From assembly GCA_024681475.1 (NCBI GenBank), contig JAILAT010000049.1:62001-126000 (forward strand): a stretch of 64,000 bases of DNA, in the 5' to 3' direction. Position numbers and translations under genes: made by a program. The notes under the pieces are model-generated. The model had not been told where the DNA came from. It searched no databases and saw only the letters and a list, made by a program, of their open reading frames with translations. Within the stretch, counting starts at the first letter, position 1; every line of letters begins with the position of its first letter. The DNA is from Bacteroidales bacterium. Lineage in GTDB: Bacteria > Bacteroidota > Bacteroidia > Bacteroidales > P3. Below are positions 6,864-15,828 of this stretch, one piece after another.

Positions 6864-7838
6864 TCAACCTCTTGACGGGTCTTTGGCGGCTTTGGCGGCG
6901 GCGAAAAGTTCGAGGGGAAGATGGCAGTAGCCATTGGGGTTCTTGTCCAGATAGGCTTGGTGATATTCTTCGCCGGCGTGGAAGGTGCTGAGGGGCAGCA
7001 GCTCCACTTGCAGGGGGGCGTCGAGTTGGGCAGCCACCGCATCGAAGACTTCGCGGATTGTGGCGACATCGTGCTCATCGGTGAAGTAGATGCCTGTGCG
7101 ATAGCGTGTTCCTTCGTCGTGGCCTTGCTTGTTGAGCGAGGTTGGGTCGATGGCTTTGAAGTACATCTCTGTCAGGAAATGCAGCCCGATGCGCGAAGGG
7201 TCGTAGCGCAGATGCACTGTCTCGGCGTAGCCTGTCGTGTCGGTGTATACCTCCTGATAGGAGGGGTTTTCTGTATTGCCGTTGGCATAGCCTACTTCGG
7301 TGAAGACCACGCCGTCCAGCTGTTTCAGGTAGTGCTCGGTGCCCCAGAAGCATCCACCAGCCATGTAAATTTCGGGGTAGGCGTTCCAGCGTGGCGACAT
7401 GAGGGCTACAATCTGTTCCAGCCAGTGCTTGTCTGTGGCGTCGAAAGTGTTCAGCTCCGCGCTGTCGATGTCGAGTACGGCAACGACGCGTCCCTCTTCG
7501 AGGATGGGCACTACTATTTCGCTCTTCGACTGGCTGCTGCAGGCGATGTGGCCGGGGAAAGCCTCCACGTCGGGCACCACCTGTGTGCATTTCTGCTGCC
7601 ATGCTGTGCCGCAGACGCCTTTGCCGTAGCCGATGTGCATACAGGCCACGGGCCCTTGGAATGGTCCCAGCAGCAGCTCGTCGTCTACAACACGGTAGAA
7701 GCCTGTCCACCAGAAATGGAATGTTTCGTGCAGCAGGGCCGCCACGTTGGCCATCTTGGCGATGGGGTCGTTCTCGCCCTCGCAGAGGGCGGCTATCTGT
7801 TTGGATATGAGTTCGTAGGTCTTATCTTTTGGGATCAT
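6864..7838 (-). CDS. msrA: Fused free-Met-(R)-sulfoxide reductase and MsrA
   Basis: A 324-aa two-domain repair enzyme. Residues 1-148 are a GAF-type free methionine-(R)-sulfoxide reductase with Cys66, Cys76 and Cys100; their spacing (10 and 24) matches the catalytic cysteines of the E. coli enzyme (84, 94, 118). Residues about 155-324 are peptide methionine-(S)-sulfoxide reductase with the catalytic motif GCFWG (162-166) and a late resolving Cys in NPNGYCHL. Together they would repair both free and protein-bound oxidised methionine in the cytosol. No frameshift is visible; the linker is continuous. There is no signal peptide. It is transcribed alone. Confidence 0.92.
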   Translation of the reverse strand: MIPKDKTYELISKQIAALCEGENDPIAKMANVAALLHETFHFWWTGFYRVVDDELLLGPFQGPVACMHIGYGKGVCGTAWQQKCTQVVPDVEAFPGHIACSSQSKSEIVVPILEEGRVVAVLDIDSAELNTFDATDKHWLEQIVALMSPRWNAYPEIYMAGGCFWGTEHYLKQLDGVVFTEVGYANGNTENPSYQEVYTDTTGYAETVHLRYDPSRIGLHFLTEMYFKAIDPTSLNKQGHDEGTRYRTGIYFTDEHDVATIREVFDAVAAQLDAPLQVELLPLSTFHAGEEYHQAYLDKNPNGYCHLPLELFAAAKAAKDPSRG

Positions 7839-7859
7839 GACAGGTTCTTTTGTGTGGTG

Positions 7860-8768
7860 TTAGCGTTTGATGACCAGCACGCCGCGACGCGTGAAGTTCT
7901 TTTCGTTGATGACGAGGATGTAGAAGTAGTTGCCGTCGGGCATATCGTCGCCACAGAAGTTGTTGGTGTAGTGGCTGTTGGCATATACACGTTTGCTCTG
8001 GGCGTTGAATATCTGCACGTTCACCTGGGTATACTGCTCGATGCCGGGGATGGCCCAGCAGTCGTTGTAGCCGTCGCCGTTGGGTGTTATCAGGTTGGGT
8101 ATGATGATATTGAACTGCCGGTTGAGGGTGTCGGCGGCCGAAGGTGTGGCCGTTGTGGCGGGCTCCATGCTGTTTTTGACGGCATCGGGGCTGGTGGCGT
8201 TCGTCGTCGGAGCAGGCTTGCTCGGGGTGGGGGAGACCTGTGCCACTGCGGCGGGCGCTGCGGTGGCCACGGGTTGTGGCTTGGCATTGTCAACGATGGC
8301 GGCAGGAGCCTTGTCGTCGGATTTCCCCGTGGGGATGGCCGGCGTGGCTGCTGTTTCGGTGACGGGAGCGACGGCGGCGTTGGCCTTGCCGATGGTCGCG
8401 CTGTTCGTCGTGGTGGCCGGTTCGGGAGTTTGGGCAACGGGTTGCACAGCCTCCGTTTGGAGTGAGGGAGTCTCAGCTGCGGTGCTTATGGCCTGGTCCT
8501 CATTGTTTTGTGCCACCATCTCGGGCTGTTGTTGATGATGGGCAAAGGTGTGTACCATGATGGTGGCTGCAGCCAGCGCAACGGTGGCGACGGCGGTCCA
8601 GAGCACTACGCGACGGCTCCACCGTTTGCCTTTGCTGCTGCTGCCTGCTGCGGTGGCAGACCCGTTGGCCATACGTTCCTGCAGGGTGTCCCACACGCTG
8701 TCGGGCGGCTGGATTTCAGCGTCTTGCAGCTGCTCGCGGGCCAGTTGTTCTATGTCAGTTTCTTTCAT
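7860..8768 (-). CDS. Putative anti-sigma factor with T9SS type-B-like C-terminal domain
   Basis: A 302-aa protein lying 39 bp downstream of an ECF sigma gene on the same strand. The first ~50 residues are cytoplasmic-looking, one membrane span follows (about 53-75), then a ~140-residue Ala/Pro/Thr/Val linker, and a C-terminal domain (about 218-302) starting NLITPNGDGYNDCW and ending GVLVIKR. That domain is the gliding-motility/CHU_C sorting-domain type. Position next to a sigma factor and the N-in topology suggest an anti-sigma factor with a periplasmic sensing tail. There is no N-terminal signal peptide, so export by T9SS is doubtful and the domain may serve as a sensor. Confidence 0.7.
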   Translation of the reverse strand: MKETDIEQLAREQLQDAEIQPPDSVWDTLQERMANGSATAAGSSSKGKRWSRRVVLWTAVATVALAAATIMVHTFAHHQQQPEMVAQNNEDQAISTAAETPSLQTEAVQPVAQTPEPATTTNSATIGKANAAVAPVTETAATPAIPTGKSDDKAPAAIVDNAKPQPVATAAPAAVAQVSPTPSKPAPTTNATSPDAVKNSMEPATTATPSAADTLNRQFNIIIPNLITPNGDGYNDCWAIPGIEQYTQVNVQIFNAQSKRVYANSHYTNNFCGDDMPDGNYFYILVINEKNFTRRGVLVIKR

Positions 8769-8807
8769 AATCTTTTATTATGTTTTGGAGTCCGCACCTC
8801 CGGGTTG

Positions 8808-9347
8808 TCAATGTTTGAGGTAGCGCTCCATTTGTTTCTGCATCTTTTCTTTTGCCCTGTAGTACCTTGATTTTACGGTCCCTTCGCTCTCCTCCAGCAA
8901 TTTCGCGGTCTCGTGGAAGCTGTATTCCTCGATGGCGATGAGGTTGAAAACGGCTCTCTCCGTTTGTGTCAGATGGCGCATGCATTGCAGCAGCGCACTG
9001 CGAACATCCATCTGTTGGTCAAGGTCCACTGGGCTCGACTCTATTGTCGTCATGTCGGTGTCGGCTTTCCGTTTGTAGCGGCGCATCTGGCTACGGTACA
9101 TGGTGATGGCCGTGTTTGTCACGATGCTGCGCATCCACGACTCGAAGCTTCCTTCGCTCCGATAGTTGTCGATGGTGCGGAAGATGATGAGAAAGCTCTC
9201 CACCAACGCGTCTTTGGCAATGTCCTCGTCGTCCATATATCGGCAGCATATGGCATAGAAGCGCGGACTGTACCTTTTGTACAGCTCCTGCTGCATTCGT
9301 GGGTCGCCCTTTTTACAGCCTTCTATAATGCTGTCGATTTCGTTCAT
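8808..9347 (-). CDS. ECF RNA polymerase sigma factor
   Basis: A 179-aa sigma-70 family factor of the extracytoplasmic-function group. Region 2 lies at about 20-95 (YKRYSPRFYAICCRYMDDEDIAKDALVESF..., ending with a basic patch RSQMRRYKRK). Region 4 lies at about 125-175 (LTQTERAVFNLIAIEEYSFHETAKLLEESEGTVKSRYYRAKEKM), with its helix-turn-helix. It directs RNA polymerase to a small regulon and is presumably held by the adjacent membrane protein. Length is normal for the group. Confidence 0.92.
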   Translation of the reverse strand: MNEIDSIIEGCKKGDPRMQQELYKRYSPRFYAICCRYMDDEDIAKDALVESFLIIFRTIDNYRSEGSFESWMRSIVTNTAITMYRSQMRRYKRKADTDMTTIESSPVDLDQQMDVRSALLQCMRHLTQTERAVFNLIAIEEYSFHETAKLLEESEGTVKSRYYRAKEKMQKQMERYLKH

Positions 9348-9404
9348 TATACCCCTATGTCGCTTCTGGCGGGCAAAAAGTTCATTTTTTTTTGTTAAAC
9401 TTTG

Positions 9405-11735
9405 TTAACGAACTACTACGACTACGCTTTGTTGACTCTGTTTGTGTGATTTATCGCGCTGTACAACAAATAGATATGTGCCTGATTTCAGGCGTGTGGA
9501 CAGCGTCTCGCCACTGTGTGTCTTGAGGTTCTTTTTTATTGTGCGCCCCGTCATGTCCTTGACGGTCACGGTCAGCGTCTCGCCCGGAAGGTCGGTTTCG
9601 ATGCGCACCTGTCCGGAGGTGGGGTTGGGATAGATGGCCACGAAGGGCTCGGCGCTCTCTGTCGAGGCAATGCCCAGATGCTCTTTGTCGATTACGGCGA
9701 GGGTGTATTCGCCCAGCTTGAGGTTCATCACCACGAAGCTGCCGCTGGACGAGCTGCCCGCATGGTTCTGCGTGGCGAGGGTCCATTCCGACTGGCTGTC
9801 AGGACGATACATCAAGGCCACCGAGTCGAACGACGCCGCGTTGAACAGGTCGTTGTCCAGCGTGGCATAGGTGCCCATGCGCGTGAAATGGAAGAAGCCT
9901 TTCAGCTTCAATTCCGAGGGGATAATGCCTTTCACACTCCAGTAGCGCTTGGCCATCCGCACTATGCCGGGGTTGCTGCTGCTGTCGGGACGTGTGAGGT
10001 GATGGGTGACGTGCAGGAAGCCGGTCACGCTGTCGGGAATGGTCCTTACCGAGGCGGTGAAGAAGGTGTTGGCTCCCTCGTAATCGGTTTTTGCTGTGAT
10101 GTTTAGGTCGTCGTAGAGCGAGGCCAGCGAGAGCCGTTTGTCGTAGTTCACAGTGGCGAAGAGGGGCTCGAAGGGTAGCGCGAACGACGCCGTGGTGCTC
10201 TCGCCGTCGAAGGTCACCAGCCGTGTGGCGGTGTCGAGCTGCGGCGAGAAGAAGGTGACATGGACACGGTTGCCGTTGGCCAGCTGCGTGGTGCCGTACA
10301 CTTTCTGCTTCAAGCCGATGGTTGTCTGCCCGTTCTGTGTCTGCATCGTGGTGATGTCGTAGTCCACGAAGCCTGCGTTGAAGACGTGGAAGTCGAAGAA
10401 ATCGGTCAGGTCCATGCCGCTGATGGCCGAGAGGGTGTCGCGCAGCTGCCAGCTGTCCAGATTGCCGAAGGCGAAGCGGTCGAACAGCGTCGTCATCGAG
10501 GCGTAGAACAGCGAGTCGCCCATGTAGCCACGCAGCGAGTGCCACACGGTGGCACCTTTCTTGTAGACGGTTGTCCCGTAGGTGTATTGCGGGTCCTGGC
10601 CGTACAGCGGTTTGAAACCGTCGTCGCTAATATGGGCGTTGCAGAGCACGTTGAGCAGCATCTCGTCGGCGTAGGCCTTGTAGCGCAAACTGTCGGCAGT
10701 GCCTGCGTTCATGGCTTGCACAGCTATCTCCTCGCAGAACGACGCGCCGCCTTCGTTGATCCACATGTCGTAGCTGGTGGCGCAGGTGATGAGGTTGCCG
10801 AACCATGCGTGGGCAAACTCGTGAGCCATGGTGGTTTGGCATACCTCGTCGGACGACGCCATGCATTGTGTGGTGAAGGCCACGTTGCTGGCGTGCTCCA
10901 TCGAGCCGCGTGGTGTGGCCACGTAGCCCACCCGGTCCCAACGGTAGGGCCCGAAGCAGCGCTCGAACATGGGGATGACCTGCTCCATGGCGTTGAACTT
11001 GTTGGCCACCATGGTGCTGTCGTGGCTCAGGAAGCCCAGTGTGGCGGGATAGGTGCCGTAAAGTCCTGTGTAGCTGCGCTCTATGATGTGATATGGCGCC
11101 ACGGCTACGCCCACCAGATAGGTCGGCACAGGCTGTGCCAGCGTCCAGCACCATGTGCTGCTGCCGTCGTCGTGGCTCACCACGCTGTCTTGCAGGCCGC
11201 TGCAGATGGCTTTCCACCCCGAGGGGGCAGTGATTTCCAGATGGTAGCTGGCTTTGTCGTAGAAGTTGTCGCGGCAGGGGAACCAGGTCTTGCCGCAGTT
11301 GTGAGGATATTCGTAGATGGAGATGCCCAGATTGTAGTAGATGTTGTTGCTGAAATAGAAGCCGCCCCACTCGCCATGGGTGACATCGCCTTGCTTGTTG
11401 TAATGCACTGACACCGTGATGGTGTCGCCAACGGCACCCGTGTTGGCGATGCGCAGATAAGGCGGATGGCTGTAGCTCCACCCTGTCGGCATCCCGTCGA
11501 GGAGCACCGAGTCGATGGACAGCGCCGAATAGAGCTCCAGCGTGATGCTGTCGGCAGGACGTAAGATTTTGATATCCAACGTCGCGGAGCCTTTGATGCG
11601 TTGGGCCTCATTGTGCCCAATGTCAAGCCGCAAATCGTAGTGCAGCACATCGACGCTGTCGGTGGAAGCATTCTGCGCCGTCAGTCCGCCGGCGGCGGCA
11701 ACAACAAAAACTATCGCTAAAAACAATCTCTTCAT
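9405..11735 (-). CDS. Secreted M1 family zinc aminopeptidase with T9SS sorting domain
   Basis: A 776-aa exported protein. A signal peptide covers residues 1-20 (LFLAIVFVVAAAGGLTAQ). An M1 N-terminal beta domain precedes the catalytic domain with zinc site HEFAH (305-309) and the third ligand Glu328 in WINEGG, at the exact HExxH-x18-E spacing. The substrate motif reads GSMEH instead of the usual GxMEN. The C-terminal ~75 residues (IYPNPTSGQVRIETD...GTYLFVV) are a type-A T9SS sorting domain, so the protein should be secreted or surface-attached. Likely role: degradation of external peptides for nutrition. Confidence 0.9.
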   Translation of the reverse strand: MKRLFLAIVFVVAAAGGLTAQNASTDSVDVLHYDLRLDIGHNEAQRIKGSATLDIKILRPADSITLELYSALSIDSVLLDGMPTGWSYSHPPYLRIANTGAVGDTITVSVHYNKQGDVTHGEWGGFYFSNNIYYNLGISIYEYPHNCGKTWFPCRDNFYDKASYHLEITAPSGWKAICSGLQDSVVSHDDGSSTWCWTLAQPVPTYLVGVAVAPYHIIERSYTGLYGTYPATLGFLSHDSTMVANKFNAMEQVIPMFERCFGPYRWDRVGYVATPRGSMEHASNVAFTTQCMASSDEVCQTTMAHEFAHAWFGNLITCATSYDMWINEGGASFCEEIAVQAMNAGTADSLRYKAYADEMLLNVLCNAHISDDGFKPLYGQDPQYTYGTTVYKKGATVWHSLRGYMGDSLFYASMTTLFDRFAFGNLDSWQLRDTLSAISGMDLTDFFDFHVFNAGFVDYDITTMQTQNGQTTIGLKQKVYGTTQLANGNRVHVTFFSPQLDTATRLVTFDGESTTASFALPFEPLFATVNYDKRLSLASLYDDLNITAKTDYEGANTFFTASVRTIPDSVTGFLHVTHHLTRPDSSSNPGIVRMAKRYWSVKGIIPSELKLKGFFHFTRMGTYATLDNDLFNAASFDSVALMYRPDSQSEWTLATQNHAGSSSSGSFVVMNLKLGEYTLAVIDKEHLGIASTESAEPFVAIYPNPTSGQVRIETDLPGETLTVTVKDMTGRTIKKNLKTHSGETLSTRLKSGTYLFVVQRDKSHKQSQQSVVVVVR

Positions 11736-11796
11736 GATGGTGCATTTATTTGTATGATAACTTCTTATGAGTTTATCGTGTCGTTAATAGATTATG

Positions 11797-11804
11797 CAAA
11801 GATA
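11797..11804 (-). promoter_or_regulatory. -7 box for the M1 peptidase gene
   Basis: TATCTTTG followed by GCA on the minus strand, about 60 bp upstream of the start codon. No matching TTTG -33 box is evident. Confidence 0.5.
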
Positions 11805-11853
11805 ATAAAAAGTTCTATGCGATACCATAAATAATATGAGGACTTCTATGAAT

Positions 11854-11950
11854 AGCCTCGGAGAGGCTAACTCTCAATAGCCCCGCACAAGGAACGCAGT
11901 GTGGGGTAACAAGAAAGGATCAATAAGCGTCTTGGAGAGACGCGCTCTCA
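11854..11950. repeat. Intergenic cluster of short foldbacks
   Basis: The 332-bp gap between the M1 gene and the alcohol dehydrogenase holds three foldbacks: AGCCTC-GGA-GAGGCT (11854-11868), CCCCGCAC...GTGTGGGG (11881-11906) and GCGTCT-n5-AGACGC (11927-11943). The first and third are also followed by CTCTCAAT, giving a common GGAGAG-n5-7-CTCTCAAT core. They look like REP-type interspersed elements. No gene is visible in this gap. Confidence 0.6.
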
Positions 11951-12067
11951 ATGAATAAATAGAAACCACCTAATATGATTATCCATCGCCCTGCTTCTTT
12001 CGTCGTCGGCACAATAAAATGCCCTGTACGACGTTATTTTTATAAAAAATAGATAATACTTACGATT

Positions 12068-13231
12068 ATGCAGAATTTTGATTATTGCACACCTACACGA
12101 CTGGTTTTCGGTAAAGGTGTGATCGCCAAGCTGCCTTCGGTCATGGCACCGCTGGGCAAGCGCGTGTTGATGACCTACGGTTCGGGCAGCATCAAGAAAT
12201 TGGGCCTCTACGACAAGGTGAAGGAGCTGCTGGCCGACTACGAGATTTACGAATTGCCAAACATTCAGCCCAATCCGAAGTACGACCCCAGCGTGCTCGA
12301 CGGTGTTCGCCTCTGCAAGGAGCACAATGTCGACGTCATTCTGGCTGTGGGCGGCGGCAGCGTGCTCGACTGCTCCAAGGCCATCGCAGCAGGCGCCAAG
12401 TACGATGGCGACCCCTGGGATTTGATAACCTATAAGGTTAAGGCTCAAGCCGCTCTGCCTATCGTGGACATCCTCACCCTCGCCGCTACGGGCAGCGAAT
12501 ACGATGCCGGTGGTGTCATCTCGCGCACCGAGACCAACGACAAGATTGGCTACATCGACCCGCTGCTCTACCCTGTTTGCTCGCTGCTCGACCCCGAATA
12601 CACTTTCACGGTGTCCAAAAAACAGACCGCCGCAGGCTGCGCCGATGCCATGAACCACGTTATGGAGCAGTATTTTGTGGAAGACTCCACGCTCCTCAAC
12701 GACGGCTTCTGCGAGGCGGAGTTCAAGAGCCTCATGACCAATGCGCGCAAGTGTCTCGCCAATCCCGAGGACTATACGGCCCGCGCCGAGATGATGCTCG
12801 ACTGCACCTATGGCTGCAACCGCATCCTTTCGCTCGGCAACAGCCCGAGCGGCTGGCCCTGCCACGGCATTGAGCACGCCCTCAGTGCCTACTACGACAT
12901 CACCCATGGCGAGGGTCTGGCCATCATCACGCCGCGCTGGATGCGCCACATCCTCAACGACCGCACCGTGCATCGCTTTGTGAAATATGGTGTCAACGTC
13001 TTCGGTATCGATACCTCGCTCGAGCCTTTCGAGATTGCAAACCGCGCTATCGATGCTACCTATGCTTTCTTCGAGGAGATAGGCATACCCATGCATCTGC
13101 GCCAGGTGGGCATCGACGACAGCCGTCTCGACGAGATGGCGCATCATATCGCCGTCAACGAAGGCCTCGAGCATGCCTGGGCCCCGCTGTCCGAAGAAGA
13201 TATCAAGGCCATCCTGGTAGCTTCGCTGTGA
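12068..13231 (+). CDS. Iron-containing alcohol dehydrogenase (butanol dehydrogenase-like)
   Basis: A 387-aa group III alcohol dehydrogenase. The N-terminal Rossmann-like domain contains the NAD(P)-binding GGGSVLDCSKAIA (about 95-107), and the C-terminal helical domain holds His-rich metal ligands (MNHVMEQYF, GIEHALSAYYDITHGEGLAI). The C-terminal region resembles YqhD/BdhA-type enzymes, which reduce short aldehydes with NAD(P)H. Length is normal. It is the only plus-strand gene before the DUF4424-like gene, which follows after 44 bp, so the pair may be co-transcribed. Confidence 0.92.
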   Translation: MQNFDYCTPTRLVFGKGVIAKLPSVMAPLGKRVLMTYGSGSIKKLGLYDKVKELLADYEIYELPNIQPNPKYDPSVLDGVRLCKEHNVDVILAVGGGSVLDCSKAIAAGAKYDGDPWDLITYKVKAQAALPIVDILTLAATGSEYDAGGVISRTETNDKIGYIDPLLYPVCSLLDPEYTFTVSKKQTAAGCADAMNHVMEQYFVEDSTLLNDGFCEAEFKSLMTNARKCLANPEDYTARAEMMLDCTYGCNRILSLGNSPSGWPCHGIEHALSAYYDITHGEGLAIITPRWMRHILNDRTVHRFVKYGVNVFGIDTSLEPFEIANRAIDATYAFFEEIGIPMHLRQVGIDDSRLDEMAHHIAVNEGLEHAWAPLSEEDIKAILVASL

Positions 13232-13275
13232 CGGCTGATTAAGCTGAACAGTAACTGAATCAATAGCGCTGTTGT

Positions 13276-14466
13276 ATGAACAAGATATTGACTATTATTG
13301 CGTTGTGTGCGCTCAGTCTGGTCTCGTGGGCCAATGATGGCGTGTTTTATGCGCAGGGCAACCAGCTGATACCCATTGTGGAGACTGACATACGTGTCAC
13401 CAAGGAGGTGCTCACGCTCAAGCGTGTGGGCGGTACCATCGAAGTGTCTGTCTACTACGAGTTTTTCAATCCCAAAGGCGAGAAAGATTTGTTGGTAGGC
13501 TTCGAGGCGGCACCGTCGTACCCCGTGGAGCCTACCTATCCCAATCACCCCAACATCTTCGATTTCACGGTGCAGATGAATGGTGCGGAGTTGCCCTATC
13601 AAATGTCGGTAGTACCTTATTTCAATGCCGACACGGCCCGCGGAGCGCGCCCCTATCTCCTGAACGGCAGGGTCGAGGGCATGGCGAAAGATGCTTTGGA
13701 TACTTTGGTAGATTGGGATTGGGCCCCCATCTGCTATGTCTACCATTTCAATGCTCATTTCAAGCAGGGGCTCAACGTTGTGCGCCACACCTATCGCTAC
13801 CGAGCCTCGAACAGTGTGGTCACACGCTACGAGTGCCCCTATGTGCTCACCGCCGCCAACCGCTGGGCCAACCACCAGATTGACGACTTCACGCTTGACA
13901 TCGATATGGGAGACCGGCAGTCGCTGCTGCTGATGCGCAGCTTCTTCAGAGAGCTGTCGCAGTGGAAGATAGAGGGTGCAGGACGTGCCAATCTGGCACC
14001 TGACTTTATCGGCTTCGATGATGATTCGTTGGCCTTTTTCCACATACGTCAAGGGTCGCTCCATCTCCATGCCACCGACTTTCATCCTGAGGGTGAGCTC
14101 TGGCTGTGCAGCCCGTTGACCTGTTTATCCATGCTGATGAACCAATGCAATTCGACGGGCGAGCTGCTTGACGCCATGCGTAGGCAATATGTAGAAGCCT
14201 CGCTGAATGGGTGTTGGGGCGACGAAGTGCTGAGCGAAAAGGAGCTGACCGACTATCTGGTCGGTATAGAATTGGTCTTCAGCGATATGGACAAGAAAAT
14301 CATCAAGAACCTACCCTTTGCGCAGCGTGGTTACATTTTCCGTAACAAGGCGCTGCAACGCTACTTTGAATCTACCGACTGGTATGTGCCCGACCCTGAC
14401 TATCAGGCCGATATGGATGGCTTACGGCCAGTAGAGAAACAATGGGTAGAGTATTGGTCGAAATGA
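13276..14466 (+). CDS. Secreted DUF4424-like protein
   Basis: A 396-aa protein with a signal peptide (1-19, ending SWA) and mature start NDGVFYAQGNQLIPIVETDIRVTKEVLTLKR, a pattern I associate with DUF4424 proteins. The rest predicts as beta-rich with no transmembrane spans. It likely resides in the periplasm. Function is unknown. It follows the alcohol dehydrogenase closely and is closed by a hairpin shared with the convergent trpS. Confidence 0.65.
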   Translation: MNKILTIIALCALSLVSWANDGVFYAQGNQLIPIVETDIRVTKEVLTLKRVGGTIEVSVYYEFFNPKGEKDLLVGFEAAPSYPVEPTYPNHPNIFDFTVQMNGAELPYQMSVVPYFNADTARGARPYLLNGRVEGMAKDALDTLVDWDWAPICYVYHFNAHFKQGLNVVRHTYRYRASNSVVTRYECPYVLTAANRWANHQIDDFTLDIDMGDRQSLLLMRSFFRELSQWKIEGAGRANLAPDFIGFDDDSLAFFHIRQGSLHLHATDFHPEGELWLCSPLTCLSMLMNQCNSTGELLDAMRRQYVEASLNGCWGDEVLSEKELTDYLVGIELVFSDMDKKIIKNLPFAQRGYIFRNKALQRYFESTDWYVPDPDYQADMDGLRPVEKQWVEYWSK

Positions 14467-14518
14467 GCTGACGGCTCATGTGCGGGGGCTGCAATAGTCC
14501 CGACAGGGTTTCATCAAA

Positions 14519-14544
14519 GAAAGGGCTCGTGTAAACGAGCCCTT
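14519..14544. terminator. Bidirectional terminator
   Basis: AAGGGCTCGT-GTAA-ACGAGCCCTT forms a perfect 10-bp stem between two convergent genes, with T-rich sequence on both sides. Confidence 0.85.
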
Positions 14545-14576
14545 ATTGTCTATAACAAGTTTGTTTCCAAATATTT

Positions 14577-15572
14577 CTATCGGCGATAGCCTATCACGTG
14601 GCGCACCTCGTCGAGGGTCTTGCGGGCGCTTTCGTGGGCTTTCTCTTTGCCTTGATCCATCACGCGACGCAGATAGTCCTCGTTGGCCGACAGCTCGGCG
14701 ATGCGCTCGCGGAACGGTGCCGTGAAGGCCACCATGTCCTCCACCAGCTGTTTTTTCATGTCGCCGTAGCGTATCTCGCAGCGGTTGTACAGGTCGTCGA
14801 AGTGTGCCACCGTGTCGGGTGTCGAAACCACCTTCATCAGCGTGAAAAGGTTCTCTATTTCAACGGGTTTCGTCTGGTTCATCTGTGTGGGGCCGAGGTC
14901 GGTCTTGGCCTTCATGATCTTCTTTTTGATGGCGCCGGGCTCGTCGTTGAGGAAGATGGCGTTCATCTCGCCCTCCGATTTACCCATCTTGCCACTGCCG
15001 TCGAGGCCCGGTATTTTCACCAGCTCGTGGCCGAAGTTGTAGGCCTGTGGCAAGGGGAACACCTCGCAGTTATACATGTTGTTGAAGCGGTTGGCGAAGG
15101 TGCGCGTCATCTCCAGATGTTGCTCCTGGTCTTTGCCCACGGGTACCTTGGTGGCTTTGTGGATGATGATGTCGGCGGCCATCAGGGTGGGGTAGGTCAG
15201 CAGGCCTGCGTTGACGTTGTTAGGCTGTTGGCGCACCTTGTCCTTGAACGATGTAACGCGTTCCAACTCACCAAGATAGGCATTCATATTGAGGAACAGA
15301 TAGAGTTCGGCGGTCTCGGGCAGGTCGCTCTGGAAATAGATGGTGGCCTTGTCGGGGTCGAGGCCGGCGGCGAGGTATTGCACCAATATCTGACGGGCGT
15401 TGCCATAGAGGTCGCCAGGCGTCGGATGCGTTGTAAGCGAATGGTAGTCAGCTATGAAGAAAAAGCACTGATGCTCATCCTGCATCTTCACAAAGTTGCG
15501 CAAGGCTCCAAAATAGTTGCCCAGATGTAGATTTCCTGTCGGCCGTATGCCGCTACAAACGATTTCTCCCAT
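14577..15572 (-). CDS. trpS: Tryptophan--tRNA ligase
   Basis: A 331-aa class I aminoacyl-tRNA synthetase that charges tRNA-Trp. The ATP-binding HIGH-type motif appears as PTGNLHLGNYFGAL (residues 11-24) and the KMSKS loop as GKMGKSEG (about 194-201). Length and the C-terminal helical anticodon-binding part are normal for the bacterial enzyme. Transcribed alone on the minus strand. Confidence 0.97.
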   Translation of the reverse strand: MGEIVCSGIRPTGNLHLGNYFGALRNFVKMQDEHQCFFFIADYHSLTTHPTPGDLYGNARQILVQYLAAGLDPDKATIYFQSDLPETAELYLFLNMNAYLGELERVTSFKDKVRQQPNNVNAGLLTYPTLMAADIIIHKATKVPVGKDQEQHLEMTRTFANRFNNMYNCEVFPLPQAYNFGHELVKIPGLDGSGKMGKSEGEMNAIFLNDEPGAIKKKIMKAKTDLGPTQMNQTKPVEIENLFTLMKVVSTPDTVAHFDDLYNRCEIRYGDMKKQLVEDMVAFTAPFRERIAELSANEDYLRRVMDQGKEKAHESARKTLDEVRHVIGYRR

Positions 15573-15754
15573 GTCGTTGTCGAGTTGATATTATGTTTTA
15601 TGCGCCGAGTTGTCTCCGCGTTGTCGTTCTAAGGCGGTATGGCCTAGCCCCTTACGGCAAAACCTCGCCCGATTTCATTTTACAAAATTACATGTTTTTT
15701 TCGATAATACCATCTTCAGCAAGAAAAAAAGTCGTCAAATACCATAGAAATGCG

Positions 15755-15788
15755 TATTTTTGCAGAGCCTTTCCAGGCAGGGGAAGGC
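15755..15788 (+). promoter_or_regulatory. tfoX-N gene promoter and leader hairpin
   Basis: A -7 box TATTTTTG (15755-15762) is followed immediately by GCCTTTCC-n6-GGGAAGGC (15767-15788), an 8-bp stem with one G-U pair that would form the very 5' end of the transcript, 41 nt before the start codon. Confidence 0.55.
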
Positions 15789-15828
15789 GCATTTATGTTT
15801 TGACAATCAGTAATGAAATAATACTATT

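Noticed and set aside
6921-8465. Long plus-strand ORF of 514 aa
   Set aside because: It is antisense to the Msr fusion and anti-sigma genes, has low-complexity composition (Val/Gly/Arg/His) and matches no family; a GC-rich shadow.
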